A stretch of 64,000 nucleotides of DNA, from contig JAHFUR010000023.1 of assembly GCA_023264995.1 (NCBI GenBank), positions 1-64,000 on the forward strand. The letters are read 5' to 3'. A program made the position numbers and the translations under genes. Numbering within the stretch: the stretch's first letter is position 1; each line of letters opens with the position of its first letter. Below the pieces are notes generated by a model. It was not told the DNA's origin and did no database searches. It saw nothing but the letters and a program-made list of their open reading frames with translations. Of the stretch, positions 43,643-52,131 are shown piece by piece. The stretch is from Acidimicrobiia bacterium. Lineage in GTDB: Bacteria; Actinomycetota; Acidimicrobiia; Acidimicrobiales; AC-14.

Positions 43643-45421
43643 CTAGGGGGCCTTGGCGATCTCCGACAGGAACTCGTCGTTGCTCGTGGTGTGCTTGATC
43701 TTGTCCATCAGCAGCTCCAGGCCGGCGCCGGGCTCCAGGGCGTTCAGCACCCGCCGCAGCTTCCACACCTGGTGGAGCTGGTCGGGCGCAAAAAGCAGCT
43801 CCTCGTGCCGGGTCGAGCTGGCGTTGACGTCGAGCGCCGGGTAGATCCGCCGTTCCGCCAACCGGCGGTCGAGGCGGAGCTCCATGTTGCCGGTGCCCTT
43901 GAACTCCTCGAAGATGACCTCGTCCATCTTCGAGCCGGTCTCGATGAGCGCGGTCGCGAGGATCGTGAGCGACCCGCCTTCCTCGAGGTTCCGGGCCGAG
44001 CCGAAGAACTTCTTGGGCGGGTAGAGGGCGTCCGTGGCCAGGCCGCCGGACATGATCCGGCCCGTCGTCGGCGCGGCCAGGTTGTAGGCCCGGGCCAGGC
44101 GGGTGATGCCGTCGAGCACGATCACCACGTCCTGGCCCATCTCGACCAGGCGTTTGGCCCGCTCGCTGGCCAGCTCGGCCACCTGGGTGTGCTCCTCGGA
44201 CGGACGGTCGAAGGTGGAGGCGATGACCTCGCCCTTCACCGACCGGCGCATGTCGGTGACCTCCTCGGGCCGCTCGTCCACGAGGAGCACCATGAGGTGC
44301 ACCTCGGGGTTGTTGGCCTCGATGGAGTGGGCGATCTGCTTCAGCACCGTGGTCTTGCCCGCCTTGGGGGGCGAGACGATCAGGCCGCGCTGGCCCTTGC
44401 CGATCGGCGAGACCAGGTCGACGATGCGGGCCACCATGTTGGAGGGCTCGCCCGGCACCTCCAGGCGCAGCTTCTCGTCCGGGAACAGCGGCGTGAGATC
44501 CTCGAAACGGGGCCGCTGGCGGGCCTCGTCGGCGGTCATCCCGCTCACGGTGTCGATCCGGAGCAGCGCCGGGTACTTCTCGCTGCTACCCGCCGGCCGG
44601 CTGGCCCCCTTCAGCATGTCGCCCTTGCGCAGGCCGAACCGGCGGACCTGGCTCACCGACACGTACACGTCGTGCTGGCTGGCCAGGTACCCGTTGGTGC
44701 GCAGGAAGCCGAAGCCCTCTTCCCGGAGGTCGAGCAGCCCCTCGACCGGGATGGGCTCGCCCTGGTACTGCGGGTCGGGCTGCGCACCGCGCTCAGGTGC
44801 CATGTCGCGCTCCCCCCGCTCCCGGCCCCGCCGGCGCCGGCCCCGGCGGTTGGCCGGGTCGTTGGCGTCGAAGGGCTGCTGGCCGCCGGCCTGGCGGTGC
44901 TCGGGCCTTGGCCCACCGTCCCGGGACTGGTCGTCGGTCCGCGTCCCGGGCTCCGCCGGGTGGGAGTCGTGGGCGTTGCCGGCATTGTCGTCGGCCGCCG
45001 GCGCGGCCCCACCTTCGTCGCGGTCGGGCCGGCTCCCGTTCGTGGCCGCCGGGCGGGTGAGGGCCGCGGCCACCTCGGCCGCCGGTTCGGGCGGGCTCCC
45101 CGGGGCCGACGCCTCCGCGACGGCGCCCTCGCCCGTGCCCACCGAGCCGATCACGTCGGTGGCGTCGAGGCCCAGCGCCGGCTGCTCGGCGCCGTTGGCC
45201 GCCCGGGCGGCCGCGGCCTTGGTGGCACGGGGCGAGCGGCGAGGCTTCTCCTCGGGCGTGGTTTCGATCCCGGCCTCACGGAGGATGTGGTCGATCAGGG
45301 TCGACTTCGACGCACGCGCCGAGGGCTTGACGCCCATGGCCTCGGCGATGGTGGCCAGCTCGTCCCGCTCCTTGCGCTCGAGCACGGAACGTTCGAGGGG
45401 GGGCTGGGGCAGGATCGTCAC
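43643..45421 (-). CDS. rho: Transcription termination factor Rho
   Basis: 592 residues. The N-terminal Rho_N helix ([20 protein letters not shown]) is followed by a long Gly/Pro/Arg/Asp-rich insert (~60-215) usual in actinobacteria. The RNA-binding cold-shock fold has [20 protein letters not shown] (about 226). The ATPase has Walker [10 protein letters not shown] (about 350), [11 protein letters not shown] and [15 protein letters not shown], with the Q-loop and R-loop regions intact. The start is GTG 45421, overlapping the TGA of a short leader frame. In actinobacteria rho usually sits near thr and rpmE/prfA genes, as here. Confidence 0.97.
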   Translation of the reverse strand: MTILPQPPLERSVLERKERDELATIAEAMGVKPSARASKSTLIDHILREAGIETTPEEKPRRSPRATKAAAARAANGAEQPALGLDATDVIGSVGTGEGAVAEASAPGSPPEPAAEVAAALTRPAATNGSRPDRDEGGAAPAADDNAGNAHDSHPAEPGTRTDDQSRDGGPRPEHRQAGGQQPFDANDPANRRGRRRRGRERGERDMAPERGAQPDPQYQGEPIPVEGLLDLREEGFGFLRTNGYLASQHDVYVSVSQVRRFGLRKGDMLKGASRPAGSSEKYPALLRIDTVSGMTADEARQRPRFEDLTPLFPDEKLRLEVPGEPSNMVARIVDLVSPIGKGQRGLIVSPPKAGKTTVLKQIAHSIEANNPEVHLMVLLVDERPEEVTDMRRSVKGEVIASTFDRPSEEHTQVAELASERAKRLVEMGQDVVIVLDGITRLARAYNLAAPTTGRIMSGGLATDALYPPKKFFGSARNLEEGGSLTILATALIETGSKMDEVIFEEFKGTGNMELRLDRRLAERRIYPALDVNASSTRHEELLFAPDQLHQVWKLRRVLNALEPGAGLELLMDKIKHTTSNDEFLSEIAKAP

Positions 45422-45492
45422 CGGGCGTCCCCTGCGGTCCGGCCGTGCGGCTCGACATTGCTCACTCGTCGCTCACCTTGCGGCTCGCTCAT
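45418..45492 (-). CDS. Possible rho leader peptide, coupled to rho
   Basis: A 24-residue frame, MSEPQGERRVSN...TAGDAR, from ATG 45492. It has a near-ideal ribosome site (GGAGG, 6 nt from the ATG), and its TGA overlaps the rho GTG as GTGA. Enterobacterial rho has an unrelated short leader frame (rhoL), so a regulatory role is conceivable. The peptide is Arg- and Glu-rich with no attenuator-type run of one amino acid. The rest of the 269-bp gap to 45690 shows nothing else. Confidence 0.45.
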   Translation of the reverse strand: MSEPQGERRVSNVEPHGRTAGDAR

Positions 45493-45690
45493 GCTTCGCC
45501 TCCAAGGGCTGGGAAGTGGTGCGCTCGGGCCCGGGTACAGGCGGGGGCCGGCAGATCGAATGGAAGGGGCGCCGTCACCCGGTGGGCCAGGCCAGCGTCC
45601 GACCACGCGACAACCGCCGGAAGCGTCGTTCCTGAGCCTGCTGAGCCTGGGAGCGCCGGGGATTCAGCACCTTCAGCATACCGCCAAAAC

Positions 45691-46650
45691 TCAGCGGTCG
45701 CCGTCGGCCCCCGCCAGGAGGTCGTCGCCGGCCGGTTCCTCGGGAACGGCCTCGATGGCCTGGCCCACGACCAGGTCGATGATCTGGGAAAGCGTGGCGT
45801 CCAGGTTGTAGGACGGCACGATGGGTACACCGTGCTGCAGGGCCAGCGACTTCACGTACCGCTGCATCTTGCGGATGTTGTCGAACAGCTCGAGATAGCG
45901 CTCGGACGGCCGGTTACGGGCCTCGCGAGCCCGCTTGAGGAAGTGGCTGCGGTGGACGTCGCTCTCGTCGACGGTGACCACCAGGGGGACGACCACGGCC
46001 TTGCCCTTGAAGCGGTCGTAGTCGAGGAACCCGGGCACCAGGTGGGCGCCTTCGAGGATGAGGTCGGTGCCCTCGTCGATGGCCCGCTGGATCAGGGCGT
46101 TGATGCCAACGCTGACCGCCGAAGTCTGGTCACGGAAGCCGATGACCACCGGGTCGGCGCTGCGGGGCAGGGGGTTGCGCACCAGCCGGGCGGCGTCGAA
46201 CGACGACGTGTGCAGGGTCGGGAACAGCTCGGCGGTGAACATGGACCGCATGACCTCGCGGACCGCGTCGGTGGGGATGACCCGGGTGATGCCCAGCCGG
46301 CTGGCCAGCATGGTGGCGATGGTGGACTTGCCGACGCCGGTGGCCCCGCCCAGGAGGATCACCAGGGGTATGTCGAGGCGCTGCACCATCTGCCACTTGG
46401 CGAAGGACTCGGCGTAGCGGTCGCCCACCTCGGCGCGCAGCACGTCGAGGGCCAGGGCGTTCAGCTTGTCGCGGGAGATCGACGGCGTGCCCGACTCGTC
46501 GAGGCGCTCCTCGATCACCTCGGCCACGCTGAAGGCACGGGCTGGCGCCAGCCCGGTAGCCATGATGGCGGAGGCCATGAGCCCCTTCGAGTAGGGCAGC
46601 TCGTACTCGTTGTCGGTGACGACGACGTGGCGATTGGTCAGTGATCTCAT
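45691..46650 (-). CDS. 2-phosphoglycerate kinase
   Basis: 319 residues. An N-terminal ATP-cone-like domain (VVVTDNEYELPYSKGLMASA, ~8-95) is followed by a P-loop kinase domain with LLGGATGVGKSTIATMLASR (P-loop at about 101-110), RVIPTDAVREVMRSMF and LILEGAHLVPGFLDY. This is the two-domain layout of archaeal 2-phosphoglycerate kinase, which phosphorylates 2-phosphoglycerate to 2,3-diphosphoglycerate. The ATG overlaps the cDPG synthetase stop (ATGA). Sharing an operon with that enzyme makes the assignment much stronger. Confidence 0.87.
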   Translation of the reverse strand: MRSLTNRHVVVTDNEYELPYSKGLMASAIMATGLAPARAFSVAEVIEERLDESGTPSISRDKLNALALDVLRAEVGDRYAESFAKWQMVQRLDIPLVILLGGATGVGKSTIATMLASRLGITRVIPTDAVREVMRSMFTAELFPTLHTSSFDAARLVRNPLPRSADPVVIGFRDQTSAVSVGINALIQRAIDEGTDLILEGAHLVPGFLDYDRFKGKAVVVPLVVTVDESDVHRSHFLKRAREARNRPSERYLELFDNIRKMQRYVKSLALQHGVPIVPSYNLDATLSQIIDLVVGQAIEAVPEEPAGDDLLAGADGDR

Positions 46651-47978
46651 TCCCGCACCTTCGGTGCCCGTGCGAAGCGTTCCTCGGCGAGGGTGGCCGT
46701 CTGGAGGACCAGATCCTCGAAGGTGCCGTCACCGCCCATGGTCACGACCCTGTTGTCACAGAAAACCACATCCATGCCCCGTTGGAGAGCAAACCTGGCC
46801 GCCATGTCGACGCCCGCCGCCTTCAGCTCGACGAGCAGGACGTCTGCTTGGTCCATGCGCGCCAGATCGTCCGCCAACTGGGGACGCCGGGCCAGGTTAT
46901 GCGACGTTCCCACCACGGTCGCGCCATGCGCCGCCTCCAGGTGGGCCGCCAGCACGCCGCTGGCCGCCGGCGGGGCGGTCGTGACGTAGACGATGCGCCG
47001 GCCGGCGATGGGTTCGAGGGGCCACGGCCGCAGCACCGTCCGCACCATGGCCACGCCAGGGACGGCGCGGCGGACGGCCTCGGCGGCCGGGGCGAGCCCG
47101 GCCTCGTCCATGGTGACCACGACGAGATCGGCGAGCAGGAGCCGGTAGGTGCCGAGGTAGCCGCTGACCAGCTCCGGGTCGGCGGTGGCGGGCACGACGC
47201 AGACGGTCGAGTCGGCATGGACGGGAGGAACTGCCGACCCGCTGCCCTCCAGCACCAGCAGGTGCTCCGGCCGCTGGTTGGCCAGCACGACGCCGGCGGC
47301 GAAGGTGCTGTCGACCGGGGCACCGGCCAGGCCGCCCCCGCACCGCCGGGTGCCGATCGTGACCACGCCGGCGGTCAGCGCGTCCTCGAGGTGGTCGCTG
47401 GCGGCGTGGCGGCCCGAGGCGGCGAGGGCGACGAGGCCGGCCGGCGACAGGTCGAAGCGGTCCGGGTCGATGAGCTCCGGCTCGGGCGGGCCACCCCGGC
47501 CCATGGCGACGACCACGGGGGGGCGGCCGGCGCCGGCGAGGACGCGGGCCAGGTGGGCCGACACCGCGGTCTTGCCGGTGCGCTTACCGGTGCCGATGAC
47601 CGCCACCGTCGGTTTGGTGGCGACCCGGGGCCGGGGCGGCGGGTCGAACCGGAAGTCGGCCCCCTGGTAGGGCACGCCGGCGTGCAGCGCCCGTGCGGCC
47701 AGGCGCAACCGGGTTCGGGCGTCGACCACCGGCTCGTCGGAGAGGTCGAAAACCAGGTCGGGAGCAAACTGGGCCAGGCCGACGGCCAGGGCGTCGTCGA
47801 CGGTCGCCGCGGTGACGACCGGGACGCCCACCTCCAGGGGGCCAGCGAGCTTCTCCCCCCCGCCCAGCAGGGCGGCGCCGACCACGACCCCGCCCGGCAG
47901 TAGGCTCGGTATGCGCTCGATGGCCGCCCGGACGACCGGGGGGTAGTGCTCGCCGTCGACCAGGGCCAGGATGCGGAT
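46647..47978 (-). CDS. Cyclic 2,3-diphosphoglycerate synthetase, non-canonical start
   Basis: About 443 residues if translation begins at the ATC at 47978; the first standard start (GTG 47885) would remove 31 residues that look conserved (RILALVDGEHYPPVVRAA). The core has P-loop VIGTGKRTGKTAVSAHLARV (about 127), LVVLEGSGS-like VLEGSGSAVPPV and a C-terminal VFCDNRVVTMGGDG region. The enzyme closes 2,3-diphosphoglycerate into its cyclic form using ATP. An in-frame TAG (the end of the upstream gene) sits two codons before the ATC, so an earlier start is impossible. It is coupled to the 2-phosphoglycerate kinase gene by ATGA. Confidence 0.85.
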   Translation of the reverse strand: MRILALVDGEHYPPVVRAAIERIPSLLPGGVVVGAALLGGGEKLAGPLEVGVPVVTAATVDDALAVGLAQFAPDLVFDLSDEPVVDARTRLRLAARALHAGVPYQGADFRFDPPPRPRVATKPTVAVIGTGKRTGKTAVSAHLARVLAGAGRPPVVVAMGRGGPPEPELIDPDRFDLSPAGLVALAASGRHAASDHLEDALTAGVVTIGTRRCGGGLAGAPVDSTFAAGVVLANQRPEHLLVLEGSGSAVPPVHADSTVCVVPATADPELVSGYLGTYRLLLADLVVVTMDEAGLAPAAEAVRRAVPGVAMVRTVLRPWPLEPIAGRRIVYVTTAPPAASGVLAAHLEAAHGATVVGTSHNLARRPQLADDLARMDQADVLLVELKAAGVDMAARFALQRGMDVVFCDNRVVTMGGDGTFEDLVLQTATLAEERFARAPKVRE

Positions 47979-47981
47979 CGT

Positions 47982-49145
47982 CTAGGGCCCCTGCGTGATG
48001 AGGTGGTGCATGAGCGTGTGGCCGGGTACCGGGGCACACGCCGCCGTGGCCGCCTCGGTGTACACGCCGCCGGCACCGTCGACCTCGGAGTCGACGAGCA
48101 TGTAGGGCACCGAGTCGGACGTGTGGGTGCGCAGGGCCAGCGGGGTGGCGTGGTCAGGCAGCAGCAGGAGGCGCCAGGGCCGGAAGTCGTCCATGTCCAG
48201 GGCGTCGACCAAGGGCCGGAGGATGCGCCGGTCCCAGTTCTCCAGGGCCTTGACCTTCTCCTCCACGTTGCCGGCGTGGCCGGCCTCGTCACTGGCCTCG
48301 ACGTGGACCAGGAAGAGGTCGTCGCCGGCGGCCAGGCTCTGGAGGCATGCGTCGCGCTTGGCCTCGTAGTCGGTGTCGTACCAGCCGGTGATCCCGGGGA
48401 CCTGGGCGACGCGGATGCCGGTGAGGGCGCCCAGGCCGCGCACCAGGTCGACGGCGCTGACCATGCCCGCCTGCAACCCATAGGTGTCGGCGAAGGCCGG
48501 CAGGCGGGGCTGGCGGCCCTGGCCCCAGAGCCAGATCTGGTTGGCATCGACCCGGTCGCCGAACCGGGACACGACCTCCCGGGAGGCCTCCATCAGCTCC
48601 CGCAGCCGCGCCGCCGCGGTGCCGGTCGGCCAGACGGCCGGCTTCCCGGTGAGATCGTGGGGCGGCGTGCACTCGGCGTCGGCCCAGTCGGCCGGCGTGA
48701 CCAGGATGTGGCGGTACTGCACGCCGGCGTGGAACTCGACGCCGGCGCCCCCCAGCTCCTCGTCGAGAGCGGCGATCACGGCGGCGGCAGCGTCGGTCGT
48801 GGGGTGGCCGCCGGCGAAGTCCACCATCGTCCCGTCGCCGCCGACGGTGACCAGGTTGCAGCGGTAGGCGACCTGGTCGTCGTGGAGCTGGATACCCATG
48901 GCCGCGGCCTCGATCGGCGCCCGGCCGGTGTGGTAGCGAGCCGGGTCGTAGCCGAGGATCGACATGTTGCCGACGTCGCTCCCGGGCGGGAACCCCTCGG
49001 GGATGGTGGCCGCCCGGCCCACCTCGGCCCGCCGGGCCAGGGCGGCGAAGGTGGGCAGGTGGGCCGCCGCCAACGGCGTCCGCCCACCCAGGACGGCCAG
49101 GGGCTCGTCGGCCGCGCCGTCGGGCACGCACACGATGTACTTCAC
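47982..49145 (-). CDS. ApgM-family enzyme: phosphoglycerate mutase or proposed homoserine kinase
   Basis: 387 residues, alkaline-phosphatase superfamily. MKYIVCVPDGAADEPLAVLG and EGFPPGSDVGNMSILGYDP carry metal and Ser/Asp sites; YHTGRAPIEAAAMGI, CTPPHDLTGK, IWLWGQGRQP, GWYDTDYEAKRD, HVEASDEAGHAG and LPDHATPLALRTHT follow. This pattern is closer to the ApgM subgroup proposed as a substitute homoserine kinase (TIGR02535) than to archaeal ApgM. That fits hom and thrC upstream with no thrB. Alternatively it makes 2-phosphoglycerate for the cDPG genes downstream. Family certain; role open. Confidence 0.85.
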   Translation of the reverse strand: MKYIVCVPDGAADEPLAVLGGRTPLAAAHLPTFAALARRAEVGRAATIPEGFPPGSDVGNMSILGYDPARYHTGRAPIEAAAMGIQLHDDQVAYRCNLVTVGGDGTMVDFAGGHPTTDAAAAVIAALDEELGGAGVEFHAGVQYRHILVTPADWADAECTPPHDLTGKPAVWPTGTAAARLRELMEASREVVSRFGDRVDANQIWLWGQGRQPRLPAFADTYGLQAGMVSAVDLVRGLGALTGIRVAQVPGITGWYDTDYEAKRDACLQSLAAGDDLFLVHVEASDEAGHAGNVEEKVKALENWDRRILRPLVDALDMDDFRPWRLLLLPDHATPLALRTHTSDSVPYMLVDSEVDGAGGVYTEAATAACAPVPGHTLMHHLITQGP

Positions 49146-49155
49146 CGCCGGGATG

Positions 49156-49626
49156 CTAGGTGAAGCGTACGAGGGCGAACGCCAGGGCGGCCATGGTGAG
49201 CACCACGCTGACCATCCCGAACACCATGGTCATGGTCTGGCCCCGCAGCTCGTGCTCGAAGGTGGCCCGGAGGTCGGCCAGGCCGCCCTTCAGCCGGTCG
49301 TCGAAGGCGTCGAAGCGCCAGTCGAGGGCCTTGAACCGTTCGTCGATCCCCTTGAAGCGCTCGTCCAGGCCTTTGAAGCGCTCTTCCATGGCATCGAAAC
49401 GCAGATCGACTGCGTCGAAACGGAGGTCGATCGCCCCGAAACGGTCGTCGACCCGGGCGAAACGCAACTCGAGCCGGTCCTCGAGGGCGGCCAGGTCGTG
49501 CCTGGTGGCCACGTCGGCCCACCCCACCCGCGGGAGGTGCTCGATCAACGTGGTGGCCGCATCGGGGCCGAGGACTTCCTCCAGCCGTCGGTAGAGCTCG
49601 TGACGGGACCGTTCATCGACGACCAT
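49156..49626 (-). CDS. Coiled-coil membrane-tail protein under a LexA box
   Basis: 156 residues from ATG 49626, preceded by GGAGGAGGCGATC. The N-terminal ~45 residues are globular (ERSRHELYRRLEEVLGPDAA). Then comes an uninterrupted coiled coil of about eight heptads built on DxRFDA/ERFKG repeats (DRFGAIDLRFDAVDLRFDAM as an example). A C-terminal membrane helix follows (MTMVFGMVSVVLTMAALAFA). It resembles DUF1640-type coiled-coil tail-anchored proteins. The promoter upstream contains a perfect LexA box, so expression in the DNA-damage response is predicted. The function is unknown. An open extension upstream runs through the promoter and into thrC and is rejected. Confidence 0.8.
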   Translation of the reverse strand: MVVDERSRHELYRRLEEVLGPDAATTLIEHLPRVGWADVATRHDLAALEDRLELRFARVDDRFGAIDLRFDAVDLRFDAMEERFKGLDERFKGIDERFKALDWRFDAFDDRLKGGLADLRATFEHELRGQTMTMVFGMVSVVLTMAALAFALVRFT

Positions 49627-49698
49627 GATCGCCTCCTCCAACTGCGGACCGCAACAGATGGAGAGCGTTCGTCGCCCGCTCCCGAGGGCGTCGGCGGT

Positions 49699-49727
49699 AC
49701 CGTACTCGAACACACGTTCGAGTACAA
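49699..49727 (-). promoter_or_regulatory. SOS promoter: LexA box between -35 and -10
   Basis: On the plus strand TCGAACACACGTTCGA (49706-49721 within 10-bp arms GTACTCGAAC and GTTCGAGTAC, 49702-49725) is a perfect match to the Gram-positive/actinobacterial LexA box CGAAC-N4-GTTCG. On the minus strand the box fills the 17-bp spacer between TTGTAC (49727-49722) and TACGGT (49704-49699), so bound LexA would block RNA polymerase. The site lies 73-101 bp before the coiled-coil gene's ATG and 9 bp past the thrC stop. Confidence 0.85.
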
Positions 49728-49735
49728 GACGCTGC

Positions 49736-50785
49736 TTACAAGCCGAGCTCGGCCCGCACCGAGGCGATGTCAGCGTCGACCGGCGAGGGGACGGCAATCT
49801 CGGCGATGGCCCGGTCGGGGTCCTTGAGGCCGTGGCCGGTAAGGGTGCAGACCACGGTGCGCGTGCCCTCGGGCACACCCACCTTGAGCAGCCCGGCCAC
49901 CGACGCGGCCGACGCCGGCTCGCAGAACACGGCTTCCGTGCCGGCCAGGAGCCGGTAGGCCTCGAGGATCTCGGCGTCGGACACGGCGTAGATGCCGCCC
50001 CCCGACTCGGTGGCCGCGGCCACCGCCGGCCGCCACGAGGCGGGGTTGCCGATGCGGATGGCGGTGGCGATCGTGTCGGGGTCCTCGACCGGGTGGCCGA
50101 GCACGATCGGCGCCGCCCCCTCGGCCTGGAACCCCATCATCGCCGGCAGCCGGGTCGACCGGCCGGCGTCCTGGTAGCGCCGGTAGCCCATCCAGTAGGC
50201 GGTGATGTTGCCGGCGTTGCCGACGGGGATGCAGTGGACATCGGGCGCCTCGCCCAGCACGTCGACCACCTCGAACGCCGCCGTCTGCTGGCCCTGGATC
50301 CGGTAGGGGTTGACCGAGTTGACGATCGTGACCGGCTCCTTCTCCCCCAGCTCGCGCACCAGGTTCAAGGCGTGGTCGAAGTTGCCGCGGATCTGCAGCA
50401 CCCGGGCGCCGTGGACCAGGGCCTGGGCCAGCTTGCCCAGGGCGATGTAGCCCTCTGGGATCAGCACCACGCAGGTGAGGCCGGCCCGGGTGGCGTAGGC
50501 CGCCGCCGACGCCGACGTGTTCCCCGTGGAGGCGCACACGACCGCCTTGGCCCCGTCCTCCACCGCCTTGGAGATCGCGAAGGTCATGCCCCGGTCCTTG
50601 AAGGAACCGGTGGGGTTGGCCCCCTCGACCTTGAGCCACACGTCGGCACCCACCCGCTCCGACAGGCGGGGGGCGTGGACCAGCGGCGTGGCCCCTTCCA
50701 GCAGGGTGACCACCGGCGAGGCGTCGTCGACGGGCAGGAACTCCCGGTACTCCTCGATGATGCCCCGCCACCCGGGCCGGCTCAT
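49736..50785 (-). CDS. thrC: Threonine synthase
   Basis: 349 residues, fold type II PLP enzyme. [20 protein letters not shown] and [20 protein letters not shown] contain the PLP lysine (K63); [18 protein letters not shown] is the phosphate-binding loop and [19 protein letters not shown] follows. It converts O-phosphohomoserine to threonine. The ATG overlaps the hom stop (ATGA). Length matches actinobacterial ThrC. The usual partner thrB, homoserine kinase, is not beside it. Confidence 0.96.
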   Translation of the reverse strand: MSRPGWRGIIEEYREFLPVDDASPVVTLLEGATPLVHAPRLSERVGADVWLKVEGANPTGSFKDRGMTFAISKAVEDGAKAVVCASTGNTSASAAAYATRAGLTCVVLIPEGYIALGKLAQALVHGARVLQIRGNFDHALNLVRELGEKEPVTIVNSVNPYRIQGQQTAAFEVVDVLGEAPDVHCIPVGNAGNITAYWMGYRRYQDAGRSTRLPAMMGFQAEGAAPIVLGHPVEDPDTIATAIRIGNPASWRPAVAAATESGGGIYAVSDAEILEAYRLLAGTEAVFCEPASAASVAGLLKVGVPEGTRTVVCTLTGHGLKDPDRAIAEIAVPSPVDADIASVRAELGL

Positions 50786-52065
50786 TGCTCCCCTCCGATC
50801 ACCCGGAGGAGCGTGCCCACCCGGTCGACGCTGTCGAGCTCGCGCAGCTCGGCCACCGTGGCCTGCATGTCGCGTTCCAGGGCGGTGTGGGTGACCAGCA
50901 CCAGCCGGGCCTCGCGGCCCATCCCCGTCTGCAGGACCTGCACGATGGAGACGAGGTGGCGGGCGAAAGCGCCGGCCACCTGTTCCAGCACGCCGGGCCG
51001 GTCGGCCACGTCGAGGGAGAGGTAGTACTGCGAGCGCACCTCGTCGATCGGGCGGATCCGGGCCGACGCCAGCCCGGGCACGCCGGCCGAGGTGCCCTGG
51101 CGCAGGTTGGCAGCCGCGTCGATCACGTCGCCCAGCACCGCGCTGGCGGTGGGCCGGCCGCCGGCGCCCCGCCCGTAGAACATCAGCTCGCCGGCCGCCG
51201 CGCCTTCGACGAACACCGCGTTGAACGCCTCCCGCACCGAGGCCAAGGCGTGGGACACCGGGACCATCGTGGGGTGGACCCGCACGGCCACCTCGCCACC
51301 GACGGCATCGATCACGGCCAGGAGCTTGACCACGTACCCGAGCCGGCCGGCCATGCGGATGTCGTCGGCCGTGACCCCGGTGATGCCCTCGCGGTACACG
51401 TCGCCGGCAACCACCCGCACGCCGAAGGCCAGGCTGGCGATGATCGACGCCTTGGCCGCGGCGTCATGGCCCTCCACGTCGGCGGTGGGGTCGCGCTCGG
51501 CGTACCCGAGGGCCTGGGCCTCGGCCAGAGCATCGGCGAAGGACTGCCCCGACTCGGTCATGCGGGTGAGGATGAAGTTGGTCGTGCCGTTGACGATGCC
51601 CAGCACCCGCTCGATGCGGTCGCCGGCCAGCGACTCGCGCAGCGGGCGGATCAGGGGGATGGCGCCGGCCACCGCGGCCTCGAAGAGCAGGTCGACGCCG
51701 GCCTTCGCCGCCGCGTCGAACACTTCGGCCCCGAACGCGGCCATCAGCTCCTTGTTGGCGGTGACGACCGGTTTGCCCGACTCCAGGGCGGCCAGCACCA
51801 GCGCCTTGGCCGGCTCGAGCCCGCCGATCACTTCGACGATCACGTCGATCTCGGGGTCGACGACCACGGAGGCGGCGTCGTCGGTGAAGGTCGCCAGCCC
51901 GGCCCGGGCCTCGGTCAGGTGCTGGACCGCCACCCGGGCCACCTCGAGGCGCAGGCCGGTGCGGGCGGCGATGGTGTCGCCGTTCTCGGCGATGAGGGCC
52001 ACGAGGGCCGCACCCACGTTGCCGTGCCCCAGCACGCCGACCCGCACGGTCGAGTTCCCGTCCAT
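50782..52065 (-). CDS. hom: Homoserine dehydrogenase
   Basis: 427 residues from ATG 52065; a GTG three codons upstream is an alternative. The N-terminal NAD(P) loop [36 protein letters not shown]-like [26 protein letters not shown] and [20 protein letters not shown] are the family catalytic motifs. A C-terminal ACT domain ([20 protein letters not shown]) suggests feedback by threonine. It makes homoserine from aspartate semialdehyde. Gene order argS-lysA-hom-thrC is the classic actinobacterial arrangement. Confidence 0.96.
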   Translation of the reverse strand: MDGNSTVRVGVLGHGNVGAALVALIAENGDTIAARTGLRLEVARVAVQHLTEARAGLATFTDDAASVVVDPEIDVIVEVIGGLEPAKALVLAALESGKPVVTANKELMAAFGAEVFDAAAKAGVDLLFEAAVAGAIPLIRPLRESLAGDRIERVLGIVNGTTNFILTRMTESGQSFADALAEAQALGYAERDPTADVEGHDAAAKASIIASLAFGVRVVAGDVYREGITGVTADDIRMAGRLGYVVKLLAVIDAVGGEVAVRVHPTMVPVSHALASVREAFNAVFVEGAAAGELMFYGRGAGGRPTASAVLGDVIDAAANLRQGTSAGVPGLASARIRPIDEVRSQYYLSLDVADRPGVLEQVAGAFARHLVSIVQVLQTGMGREARLVLVTHTALERDMQATVAELRELDSVDRVGTLLRVIGGEQ

Positions 52066-52131
52066 CCGGCCCACGCTACAGCGGCGAGTGTGGGCGATCC
52101 GCGGGCATATGCAGCACCGGATCGTCCACTC

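Noticed and set aside
43458-43646. Small plus-strand frame in the gap before rho
   Set aside because: It runs across the 23-bp inverted repeat and has no ribosome site or protein-like composition.
43529-45811. 760-codon plus-strand open frame
   Set aside because: Antisense to rho, which has all its motifs on the other strand.
49627-49878. N-terminal extension of the coiled-coil protein
   Set aside because: It would translate through its own promoter, the LexA box and the 3' end of thrC; ATG 49626 has a strong ribosome site.
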